DNA of 64,000 nucleotides from Bacillota bacterium (GTDB taxonomy: Bacteria > Bacillota_A > Clostridia > Christensenellales > Aristaeellaceae), in the NCBI GenBank assembly GCA_023421735.1, contig JAEZSP010000079.1, positions 62,001-126,000 of the forward strand, written 5' to 3'. Made by a program: the position numbers and the translations under genes. The notes beneath the pieces are model-generated. The model did not search any database and was not told the DNA's origin. It was given only the letters and a program-made list of their open reading frames with translations. Shown here in pieces: positions 57,015 through 64,000 of this stretch. Each line of letters starts with the position of its first letter. Within the stretch, counting starts at the first letter, position 1.

Positions 57015-58607
57015 ATGAGACATTTGACCAAGGTCGTCGGCATGATCGTTGCCCTTGCGCTCTTGATCACCCCCGGCGCCCTGGCCGGCGGAATCCTGAA
57101 CATCCATTCGGATGTCGAGGTCATCTCCCTGGACTCCACCATCGCAACGGATGGCTTCTCCTTCAACGTGCTGACCCAATTCGTCGAGGGTCTTTACGCG
57201 CTTGATCCGGCAGGCACGCCCGTTCTTGCGGCGGCCGAGGCCGTTTCCAAGAGTGAAGACGGCATGACTTACACCTTTACCATTCGTGACGCGTCCTGGT
57301 CGAACGGGACTCCCGTCACAGCAAACGACTTCGTATTCGCTTGGAGAAGGATCGTCGATCCAGCGACCGCCAGTGAGTACAATTACATCATGGGAATCGC
57401 GGGCGTTGCGAACGCAACCGCGATCATGAATGGCGAAATGCCGATTGAAGAGCTGGGTGCGAAGGCGCTCGACGACAAGACGCTTGAAGTGACGCTTGAC
57501 ATCCCCGTACCGTTCTTTGAGTCTCTCATGGCCTTCGCTTGTTTCTACCCGATCAATCAGGCCTTCTTTGAGGCGTGCGGCGACAGCTACGGCACCTCGC
57601 CCGACACCATCATCGCGAATGGCCCGTTTGTCATCTCCTCCTATGAGCCGGCGGCCCTGACGATCGAACTCGTCAAGAACCCCAATTATTGGGACGCCGA
57701 CTCCGTAAGCCTCGACGGCCTGACCTACAAGGTCATTAAGGACGCGCAGCAGGCGATGCTCGTTTATGAATCAGGCGAGCTTGACATCGCGATCCTCACC
57801 GGCGAGCAGATCGAGCTCTATCAGGACGAACCCGATTTCACCGTCATTCCCGAGGGCTACCTCTGGTTCCTGACCGACAACCAGCTCAAACCCGAGCTCG
57901 CCAACCTCAACATCCGCAAGGCGCTTGCGACTTCCTTCGACAAGGACGCGATCGTCAATTCCATCCTGAAGGACGGCTCGATCGCCGCCGACTTCGCGGT
58001 TCCGAAGGGATTTGCGACCGGCCCCGACGGCACCGACTTCCGCGACGGAACGCCCACCTACCTCTCGTGCGACAAGGAAAAGGCTGCCGAATACTGGGCA
58101 GCCGGTCTCGCCGAGCTGGGCGTTGACAGCATGACCCTCTCCCTCATCGTCGAGGATGCGGATCCCTCGCCGCGCATCGGTGAGTTCCTGCAGTCCGAGT
58201 GGCAGACCGCTCTACCGGGTCTGACGATCGAGCTTCAGGTGATGCCCAAGAAGAGCCGCCTCCAGTACATCCGCGAGCGCGACTATGACATCTCGCTCAC
58301 ACGCTGGGGACCGGACTACGCGGATCCCATGACATATCTCGATCTGTGGACGACCGAAGAATCCGCGCAGGAGTGGTCCAACGCAGAGTACGACGCGATC
58401 ATCCAGTCTGCCAAGACCGGTGAACTCGCGCTCGATTACACCGCGCGTTGGGCGGCTCTCAAGGACGCCGAGGGCATCCTTCTCAACGACGCGGCGATCT
58501 TCCCGGTTTACCAGAAGGGCGCTGTTCGCATGATCAAGCCCAATGTCACGGGCGCTGCATTCTATGCGGTTGGTCACCCCGTGTTCAAGAACGTCACCAA
58601 GGACTAG
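57015..58607 (+). CDS. oppA: Oligopeptide ABC transporter substrate-binding protein
   Basis: A 530-residue SBP_bac_5 receptor of the OppA/DppE type. ATG 57015 is six bases after AAGGAGG. An ATG at 57009 abuts it. The signal peptide (residues 1-25) ends at GALA-G with no lipobox Cys. Motifs: TYTFTIRDASWSNGTPVTANDFVFAWRR, shown here as WSNGTPVTANDFVFAWRR, near residue 95; NGPFVISSYEP; and the C-terminal VYQKGAVRMIKP. It is the first gene of a complete operon. A GC hairpin at 58625-58654 separates it from the permease. Confidence 0.9.
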   Translation: MRHLTKVVGMIVALALLITPGALAGGILNIHSDVEVISLDSTIATDGFSFNVLTQFVEGLYALDPAGTPVLAAAEAVSKSEDGMTYTFTIRDASWSNGTPVTANDFVFAWRRIVDPATASEYNYIMGIAGVANATAIMNGEMPIEELGAKALDDKTLEVTLDIPVPFFESLMAFACFYPINQAFFEACGDSYGTSPDTIIANGPFVISSYEPAALTIELVKNPNYWDADSVSLDGLTYKVIKDAQQAMLVYESGELDIAILTGEQIELYQDEPDFTVIPEGYLWFLTDNQLKPELANLNIRKALATSFDKDAIVNSILKDGSIAADFAVPKGFATGPDGTDFRDGTPTYLSCDKEKAAEYWAAGLAELGVDSMTLSLIVEDADPSPRIGEFLQSEWQTALPGLTIELQVMPKKSRLQYIRERDYDISLTRWGPDYADPMTYLDLWTTEESAQEWSNAEYDAIIQSAKTGELALDYTARWAALKDAEGILLNDAAIFPVYQKGAVRMIKPNVTGAAFYAVGHPVFKNVTKD

Positions 58608-58624
58608 TTCCACGTGATTGCGTT

Positions 58625-58654
58625 CCGCCGCGCGCTCAACCGGGCGTGCGGCGG
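58625..58654 (+). other. Intercistronic hairpin after oppA
   Basis: An 11-bp GC stem (with one wobble) between the receptor and first permease genes, without a T run. Such hairpins commonly stabilise the 5' mRNA part and raise receptor levels relative to permease. Confidence 0.5.
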
Positions 58655-58694
58655 GTACATTTCTCACTCAATTCCCTGAAAGTTGGTGTAATAC

Positions 58695-59630
58695 TTGCGC
58701 AAATACATAATGAAGCGAATCGGCATGGCAATCGTCGTATTGCTGCTGATCGTGCTGATCCTCTTCACACTCCTTGAGTTCATGCCAGGGTCCCCCTTTA
58801 ATGACGAGAAGCTCTCGAATGAGCAGATCGCCGTTCTGGAGGCGAAGTATGGGCTTGATCAGCCGATTGTGATTCGCTTCGCAAAATACCTCTGGTCGCT
58901 TGTGCAGGGCGATTTTGGCGTGAGTTACACGATTACCAAGGATACCGCCATCTCCCTTCTTTTGCAGACCCGCGTTCCAACGACGCTTCGGATCGGCGGG
59001 CAGGCGGTACTGTTGGGTACCGTCATCGGGCTCATTCTCGGAATTATCGCGGCGCTCAAACGTAACACGATCCTCGACACACTCACCACCATCGTATCGG
59101 TTCTCGGTGTGAGCCTGCCTTCCTATGTGTTTGCGCTGGGCCTTTCGTACCAATTCGGCTACAAACTTAGGTGGTTCCCACTGATTTATGATAATAACCG
59201 AGCCTTCTTTTCCTCTGTGCTTCCGACCATCGCGCTTTCGATGTTCACCATCGCGACGGTTGCGCGCTTCACGCGCACAGAGATGGTAGAGGTTCTGGGC
59301 TCGGATTACCTGCTGCTCGCGGAGTCCAAGGGAATCTCCGGCGTGCGGCTGATCTTCCGGCATGCGATCAGAAATGCAATGATCCCCATCATCACGGTGC
59401 TCGCGCCGCTGATCGTGGGTCTTATGACCGGGTCGCTGGTCATCGAGAAGATTTTTGCGATCCCCGGCATCGGATCTTTGATGGTGCAGGCGATCCAGAC
59501 AAACGACTTTAACGTGATTATCGTCCTCGCGTTTATATACAGCCTCATGTACGTGATTGCCATGCTCACAGTCGACATCCTCTACGGCATCATCGATCCG
59601 CGCATCCGGCTCGCAAAGGGGGATATCTGA
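58695..59630 (+). CDS. oppB: Oligopeptide ABC transporter permease B
   Basis: A 311-residue permease with six predicted helices. The start is TTG 58695 (read as MRKYIMKRIGMA), with ATG 58710 an alternative; the ribosome binding site is weak. Family marks: LEFMPGSPFNDE, the EAA loop EMVEVLGSDYLLLAESKGIS, and the end DILYGIIDPRIRLAKG. It forms the membrane channel with the next permease. The next gene starts one base after its stop. Confidence 0.92.
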   Translation: MRKYIMKRIGMAIVVLLLIVLILFTLLEFMPGSPFNDEKLSNEQIAVLEAKYGLDQPIVIRFAKYLWSLVQGDFGVSYTITKDTAISLLLQTRVPTTLRIGGQAVLLGTVIGLILGIIAALKRNTILDTLTTIVSVLGVSLPSYVFALGLSYQFGYKLRWFPLIYDNNRAFFSSVLPTIALSMFTIATVARFTRTEMVEVLGSDYLLLAESKGISGVRLIFRHAIRNAMIPIITVLAPLIVGLMTGSLVIEKIFAIPGIGSLMVQAIQTNDFNVIIVLAFIYSLMYVIAMLTVDILYGIIDPRIRLAKGDI

Positions 59631-59631
59631 C

Positions 59632-60678
59632 ATGGACGACCGCTTCGAATTCAGACCGGACGACTTCGAGATGATAGGCATCGATGAAAAGAACTTCATC
59701 GACACCACCTATGCCAGTCAACCCTATTGGAAGGACGTCCTTTCGCGTTTTTCCAAGAACAAGGGCGCGGTCGCAGGCCTTATCGTCATCCTTTTGATCA
59801 TCATCATGGCAATCATTGGCCCCGGACTCAATCCCTACACCTACGACGAACAGAACATTGCGAACCAGAACCTGGCGCCGCGCGTGCCCGGCCTCGAAGA
59901 TACGGGGATCTTTGACGGCAGCGAGACCATGCGCACCGCGAGCAAAGTGAAGGTCATCAATAAGTACGTCAAGGAGGGCGAGGAGACCGGCCTCGAGGAC
60001 ACGTACTACTGGTTTGGCACCGACCCGCTCGGCCGCGACTTGTTCACCCGCGTGTGGACGGGCACGCGCATATCGCTTTATATCGCGCTGATCGCGGTGC
60101 TCATCGACATGGTGTTCGGCCTATCCTATGGCATGATCTCGGGCTATTTCGGCGGCGCGATCGACAGCGCCATGCAGAGATTCTCGGAGGTCCTCAATTC
60201 CATTCCAACGCTGGTTATCGTGACGCTTTTGATGTTAGTTTTAAAACCGGGACTTGCGACGATCACGTTTGCACTCATGTTTACCGGATGGATCGGCATG
60301 AGCCGCATCGCGCGCGCACAGGTTCTGAAGATCAAGGAACAGGAGTTCGTGCTCGCCTCGCGCACGCTCGGCGCGAAGAATTTCTTCATCCTCTTTAAGG
60401 AGATTCTGCCGAATATATTCGGGCAGATCATTATCGTTTCGATGTTCTCAATCCCCAATGCGATCTTCACCGAGGCGTTCCTGGCGTTTGTGGGTCTCGG
60501 CGTTCCCAAGCCCCTGGCATCTTTGGGCTCGCTCATCTCGGACGCGTATAACTCGTTCACCACGCATCCCTACATGATCGTCTTCCCGGTGATCGTGCTC
60601 GGCCTCATCATGCTGTCGTTCAACATGCTGGCCGACGGCCTGCGCGACGCATTCGACCCGAAGATGAAGGAGATGTGA
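59632..60678 (+). CDS. oppC: Oligopeptide ABC transporter permease C
   Basis: A 348-residue permease with ATG 59632 after AAGGGGG. The cytoplasmic N-terminus is about 45 residues, then helix 1 (VAGLIVILLIIIMAIIGPGL). The GTDPLGRDLFTRVW motif and the core RISLYIALIAVLIDMVFG follow. The EAA loop is RAQVLKIKEQEFVLASRTLG, and the end is ADGLRDAFDPKMKEM. It is the intact counterpart of the frameshifted gene at 7809-8950. Confidence 0.93.
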   Translation: MDDRFEFRPDDFEMIGIDEKNFIDTTYASQPYWKDVLSRFSKNKGAVAGLIVILLIIIMAIIGPGLNPYTYDEQNIANQNLAPRVPGLEDTGIFDGSETMRTASKVKVINKYVKEGEETGLEDTYYWFGTDPLGRDLFTRVWTGTRISLYIALIAVLIDMVFGLSYGMISGYFGGAIDSAMQRFSEVLNSIPTLVIVTLLMLVLKPGLATITFALMFTGWIGMSRIARAQVLKIKEQEFVLASRTLGAKNFFILFKEILPNIFGQIIIVSMFSIPNAIFTEAFLAFVGLGVPKPLASLGSLISDAYNSFTTHPYMIVFPVIVLGLIMLSFNMLADGLRDAFDPKMKEM

Positions 60679-60680
60679 GG

Positions 60681-61754
60681 ATGGCAAACGCAAACATTCT
60701 CGAGATGAAAAATCTCTCGATTTCATTCAAAACATCGGCTGGCGAGGTCAATGCCATCCGCGGCGTGGATTTAAGCCTGACGCGCGGAAAGACGCTTGCG
60801 CTCGTGGGCGAGTCGGGTTCCGGCAAATCCGTGACCGTCAAGGCGATTATGGGCATCCTCGCCTCCAATGGAAAGATCAACACCGGCGAAATCCTCTTTT
60901 ACGATCCCAGAAAGCGGGAAGACGCGCCGCCGACCGATTTGATCAAAATCTCCAAAAAGGAGATGCGCAGAACCATCAACGGTCAGCGGATTTCCATGGT
61001 CTTTCAGGACCCCATGACGAGCCTCAACCCGACCATGACCGTCGGCGATCAGGTCATGGAGGGCATGGTGTTTCATAAAAAGCGCAGTCCGCACGCCGCA
61101 CGCGCCCGGGCGCTGGAGCTCTTGGAGTTGGTCGGCATTCCGGAACCGGATAAGCGCATGAAAAACTACCCGCACCAGCTTTCCGGCGGCATGCGCCAGC
61201 GCGTGGTCATCGCGATCGCGCTCTCGTGCGAGCCGGACATCCTCATTTGCGATGAGCCGACGACCGCCCTTGACGTGACGATTCAGGCGAAGATACTCGA
61301 GCTGATCGCCTCGATTCAGAAAAAGCTCGGCATTTCCGTCGTGTATATCACGCATGATCTGGGCGTGGTCGCAAAAGTTGCGGACGACGTGGTCGTGATG
61401 TATGCGGGCAAAATCGTCGAAAAGGGCAGCGTGGACGACGTGTTCTACGATCCGCGCCATCCCTATACGTGGGGGCTTTTGTCCTCCATGCCGGACATGG
61501 ATTCGGAAAACGAACGGCTCTATACCATTCCCGGAAACCCACCGAACCTCTTGCATAAGCCCGCGGGCGATGCCTTCGCGGTCAGAAATGCATTTGCGCT
61601 CAAGATTGACCATCGCGCGGAACCGCCGATGTTCAAAATCAGCGATACGCACTTTGCCGCAACGTGGCTTCTTGACCCGCGTGCACCGAAGGTCGACATG
61701 CCCGCCGCGCTCAAGGAGCGTATCGAACGCATCATGAAGGAGGCGCGCGGATAA
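60681..61754 (+). CDS. oppD: Oligopeptide ABC transporter ATPase D
   Basis: A 357-residue ATPase. ATG 60681 is 8 bases after AAGGAG. Walker A GESGSGKS, signature LSGGMRQRV, Walker [15 protein letters not shown]-loop ITHDLGVV. The C-terminal extension is present, but the usual Cys cluster of OppD is replaced ([13 protein letters not shown]), unlike the DppD-type gene at 8954, which keeps CPFRDRC. The stop codon shares an A with the next ATG (TAATG). Confidence 0.94.
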   Translation: MANANILEMKNLSISFKTSAGEVNAIRGVDLSLTRGKTLALVGESGSGKSVTVKAIMGILASNGKINTGEILFYDPRKREDAPPTDLIKISKKEMRRTINGQRISMVFQDPMTSLNPTMTVGDQVMEGMVFHKKRSPHAARARALELLELVGIPEPDKRMKNYPHQLSGGMRQRVVIAIALSCEPDILICDEPTTALDVTIQAKILELIASIQKKLGISVVYITHDLGVVAKVADDVVVMYAGKIVEKGSVDDVFYDPRHPYTWGLLSSMPDMDSENERLYTIPGNPPNLLHKPAGDAFAVRNAFALKIDHRAEPPMFKISDTHFAATWLLDPRAPKVDMPAALKERIERIMKEARG

Positions 61755-62698
61755 TGGAACAGAAAAAACCTCTCCTGGCCGTGCGCGGCCTCAAACAGTA
61801 CTTTCGAATCAACCGCCATTACACCGTGCGCGCCGTCGATGGGGTGTCCTTTGACATCTATCCCGGCGAAACGTATGGCCTCGTGGGTGAATCGGGTTCC
61901 GGCAAGTCCACCATTGGGCGTTCCGTCATTCGGCTTTATCATCCCACGGACGGAAAAATCACCTTCGACGGCGACGACATTTCAGATCATCTGTCCTCTT
62001 CCGTGAACCGGAAGCTGCGCATCAAAATGCAGATGATCTTTCAGGACCCCATGGCGTGCCTCAACCCGCGCAAGAAGGTTTTGGACATCGTCGCGCAGGG
62101 ACTCGACATCCACAAGATCCACAAGTCGCAGGCGGAGCGCGCCGAGCGCGTGTATGAGATGCTTGGCAAGGTCGGCCTCGCGCAGGAACATGCGAATCGC
62201 TATCCGCATCAGTTTTCCGGCGGACAGCGCCAGCGCATCGGCATTGCGCGCGCACTCATCATGAATCCGGACCTGATCATCGCGGATGAGCCGATCTCCG
62301 CGCTTGATATGTCCATTCAGGCGCAGGTCGTAAACCTCATGAAGGACATTCAGAAAGAGACGAACACCGCGTTTCTCTTCATCGCGCACGATCTTTCGAT
62401 GGTCAAGTATATCTCCGACCGCATTGGCGTTTTGCACCTTGGCCACTTGGTCGAGACGGGCACCAAGCAGGAGATCTTCGATAATCCCATTCACCCCTAC
62501 ACGCGCTCGCTCCTGTCGGCCATTCCGCGGCCCGATCCCGCCTTTGAGAAGGCGCGGATGTCGCTTCACTATGACTACAAGACCAGCGGCATCGTCTATA
62601 ACGACGGGGAGATGAATCTCGTGGACGGCACCCACTATGTGCTCGGTACGCCGCGCGAGTTTGAAAAGTGGCGCAACGAGGCCACGCCGGTGTACTGA
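61754..62698 (+). CDS. oppF: Oligopeptide ABC transporter ATPase F
   Basis: A 314-residue ATPase, coupled to oppD by TAATG. Walker [10 protein letters not shown], signature FSGGQRQRI, Walker B LIIADEPISALDM, H-loop IAHDLSMV. The C-terminal part after IHPYTRSLLSAIP is unusual. In place of the Cys-rich CRFHPRC segment it has MSLHYDYKTSG and a short tail, as in some clostridial OppF. It is the last gene of the operon. Confidence 0.93.
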   Translation: MEQKKPLLAVRGLKQYFRINRHYTVRAVDGVSFDIYPGETYGLVGESGSGKSTIGRSVIRLYHPTDGKITFDGDDISDHLSSSVNRKLRIKMQMIFQDPMACLNPRKKVLDIVAQGLDIHKIHKSQAERAERVYEMLGKVGLAQEHANRYPHQFSGGQRQRIGIARALIMNPDLIIADEPISALDMSIQAQVVNLMKDIQKETNTAFLFIAHDLSMVKYISDRIGVLHLGHLVETGTKQEIFDNPIHPYTRSLLSAIPRPDPAFEKARMSLHYDYKTSGIVYNDGEMNLVDGTHYVLGTPREFEKWRNEATPVY

Positions 62699-62941
62699 CG
62701 CGAGGAGCGAGAGGGCGGCGATCTGGACTGCCGTGGGCAATCTTGGCCCTTTTCAATCCTTGGTTGGGTGTTTTTTCTGTTCGTTTGTCGGATCTCCCGG
62801 GACTTGGGCCCCGGGAGATCCGAGATCTGTTTTGGGGGAAATTGCCGCCGGCCGGCGAAGTCGCCCCACCCAGGGTCCTCCGTTCGGCGTTTTCTGGGTC
62901 TGCGAGCGGGTGATTTGTATGTCATGCGTGGGTGATTCTTA
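62699..62941. other. Intergenic region with a 13-bp perfect inverted repeat
   Basis: No gene is recognised. It holds CGGATCTCCCGGG (62789-62801) and its exact inverse (62810-62822) with an 8-base spacer, a GGGC/GCCC hairpin followed by TTTT near 62738-62757 that may be the oppF terminator, and a GCCGGCCGGC block near 62851. Nothing resembling transposase ends or an attachment site was identified. Confidence 0.5.
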
Positions 62942-62970
62942 TTGTTCTTTTTAGGTTTACATGTTACACT
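62942..62970 (+). promoter_or_regulatory. Promoter of the GT2 gene
   Basis: TTGTTC and TACACT with 17-base spacing, 30 bases before ATG 63001. Confidence 0.55.
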
Positions 62971-63000
62971 GTGTATGTCAATGACGAAGGGAGAATCACC

Positions 63001-63696
63001 ATGGAGCAGATGACGCGCGTCGCACTGATCCCCGCCTATGAACCCGGGAAGGAGCTTGCCCCGCTCGCTGCAGCGCTCAAGGAAGCCGGGCTCACGGTCG
63101 TCGTCGTGGACGACGGGAGCGGTATGCGCTTTGACGGCGTGTTTGTTGCCTGTGCGGCTTGCGCGGACGTGATTCGCTACGCGGAAAACGGAGGAAAGGG
63201 ACACGCGCTCAAGGTGGGGTTTCAGCATATAAAAGAAAAGATCCCCGCGCCGTATGCGGTCGTCACGCTGGACGCCGACGGCCAGCACAGCGTTGCGGAT
63301 GCGATCCGGACGCTCGACGAGGCGCAGAAGAGTCCCGGTGCGCTCGTGCTGGGTTCGCGCAAGTTTGACGGCGATGTGCCGCTTAGAAGCCGATTTGGAA
63401 ACGGCGTCACGCGGCTTGTGTTCCGGCTGATGACGGGCCGGTATGTGCGCGATACGCAGACGGGGCTGCGCGCATTTGTCGATGCGATGACGGATTTTAT
63501 GTTGGGTATCGGGGGCGAGCGATATGAGTACGAGATGAACATGCTCCTGACTTGTGCGCGCGACAAGGTTCAAATGCGCGAGATCGACATCGAGACGATT
63601 TACATCGACAAGAACGCCGCGTCCCATTTCAACACGTTGAAGGACTCGGCGCGCATCTATAAGACCATATTAAAGTTCAAAAAGGCGCCTCGCTGA
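63001..63696 (+). CDS. Family 2 glycosyltransferase (dolichol-phosphate mannosyltransferase-like)
   Basis: A 231-residue soluble GT-A enzyme with ATG after AAGGGAG. Nucleotide-sugar motifs: VALIPAYEPG at the N-terminus, VVVVDDGSG, GGKGHALKVGF, and the metal motif TLDADGQH. LGSRKFDGDVPLRSRFGN and RDTQTGLRAF are typical of the DPM1/GtrB-like branch. It lacks C-terminal membrane helices. It would transfer a sugar to a lipid phosphate or glycan. Its end overlaps the convergent dipeptidase gene by 20 bases. Confidence 0.9.
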   Translation: MEQMTRVALIPAYEPGKELAPLAAALKEAGLTVVVVDDGSGMRFDGVFVACAACADVIRYAENGGKGHALKVGFQHIKEKIPAPYAVVTLDADGQHSVADAIRTLDEAQKSPGALVLGSRKFDGDVPLRSRFGNGVTRLVFRLMTGRYVRDTQTGLRAFVDAMTDFMLGIGGERYEYEMNMLLTCARDKVQMREIDIETIYIDKNAASHFNTLKDSARIYKTILKFKKAPR

Positions 63697-64000
63697 CCAC
63701 GGATGTGAGGATATATTTGCCCGTACTCTTATCCGCGCTCGTCGCTTCGAGCGCGTCGAGGTCGTTGAAGTGCCACCATTCGGACGCGAGCGGCGTGAGC
63801 CCCGCGTCCGTCATATATTTTTGGAGCCGCTTTGCAGGCGCATTCATGGATTTGGACAGCGTGGCACTCTTCCATGCGGTGCGCGAGCTGCCGCTCACGG
63901 GGCCCGTGAACGTGGCGGCTGCCTCGCTTAGCTCATGCATCGGGGTCGGCATGTCGTAGTTTGTCGATCCCGCGACAATCGTATAGCCATAAGCGCCCGC
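63677..64000 (-). CDS. D-alanyl-D-alanine dipeptidase (VanX/M15D-like), C-terminal part, runs off the window
   Basis: The reverse frame is open from the window edge to TGA at 63677, 107 residues. The segment MPTPMHELSE is equivalent to the metal-binding MGT-F-D motif region of M15D peptidases. LASEWWHFND contains the catalytic Glu and zinc His of the E-x-x-H motif, near the C-terminus as in VanX. The N-terminal zinc residues (S-x-H-x-x-G-x-A-x-D) are outside the window. Such chromosomal enzymes recycle D-Ala-D-Ala or trim wall peptides. No vanHA genes are visible. Confidence 0.7.
   Translation of the reverse strand, partial: AGAYGYTIVAGSTNYDMPTPMHELSEAAATFTGPVSGSSRTAWKSATLSKSMNAPAKRLQKYMTDAGLTPLASEWWHFNDLDALEATSADKSTGKYILTSVVSEAPF

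Noticed and set aside
1..64000. tRNA, rRNA, CRISPR arrays, prophage, integrase or IS elements
   Set aside because: Scanned by eye on both strands. No cloverleaf arms with CCA-type ends, no regularly spaced direct repeats, and no integrase or transposase motifs were seen. A tRNAscan or CRISPR finder run would be decisive.

Overview
The window looks like chromosomal DNA of a high-GC, Gram-positive-type anaerobe, most likely an uncultured member of the Clostridia (Bacillota). The evidence is: strong AGGAGG-type ribosome binding sites; frequent GTG and TTG starts; sigma-A-type promoters (TTGACA-17-TATAAT) on both strands; a clostridial-type DUF4317 protein; FeoA/FeoB with the small Cys-rich membrane partner; AzlCD; FmdB; a zinc-type thymidine kinase; and SpoU/TrmH methyltransferases. 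I saw no rRNA, tRNA, CRISPR array, integrase, transposase or phage gene. The fine placement is an inference.

Layout. 1-13.2 kb: two peptide/glycan-type ABC substrate-binding proteins, an ABC operon (B, C, D, F, substrate-binding protein) and three uroporphyrinogen-decarboxylase-fold proteins around an AraC regulator. Two genes of this ABC operon, the second permease and its binding protein, each carry a frameshift at a short homopolymer. 13.3-19 kb: a small membrane protein; a SpoU/TrmH RNA methyltransferase behind a 360-nt leader with a terminator/antiterminator pair and short leader ORFs; a ferritin-like DUF2202 secreted protein divergent from a two-component system; a decayed ferritin-like gene; a His-rich membrane protein. 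19-29.4 kb: class I ribonucleotide reductase (nrdA-nrdB), DUF4317, an APH-fold kinase, a LOR/SDH-type ornithine enzyme, and the feoA-feoB-Cys-rich iron uptake operon with an iron-box-like palindrome in its promoter. 29.5-40.7 kb: a secreted beta-helix protein, a DtxR-family regulator, an Asp-box (sialidase-like) protein, FmdB-MurA, AzlCD, a cytidylate-kinase-like protein, a fourth UroD-fold protein, fumarase, an atypical peptide deformylase and a LysR regulator. 41-49.6 kb: a CNNM/CorC protein behind a structured leader; a five-gene operon-like run (alpha/beta hydrolase lacking its Ser nucleophile, second TrmH, Gfo/Idh/MocA oxidoreductase, UPF0340 protein, heparinase-like protein); an internally deleted ANT(6) remnant; and a thymidine kinase-GNAT fusion overlapping nagB. 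49.7-56.7 kb: a secreted protein, a GH25 lysozyme, an ATPase, a GNAT, a GH99-like protein, an MFS transporter, an HD protein and a 2-hydroxyacid dehydrogenase. 57-62.7 kb: a complete, intact oligopeptide ABC operon (A, B, C, D, F). 63-64 kb: a GT2 glycosyltransferase and the C-terminal part of a VanX-like dipeptidase running off the end.

How the genes fit together: the window suggests a peptide- and carbohydrate-scavenging anaerobe. It has two Opp-type systems plus an orphan binding protein, intracellular-looking glycan enzymes (sialidase-like, heparinase-like, GH99-like, NagB), ferrous iron uptake under probable iron-dependent repression, and UroD-fold methyltransferase-like enzymes of unknown substrate. 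No corrinoid protein lies nearby. The most interesting features are the attenuator leader of the TrmH gene at 13.8-14.2 kb, the structured leader of the CNNM/CorC gene at 41.05-41.26 kb, and the thymidine kinase-GNAT fusion.
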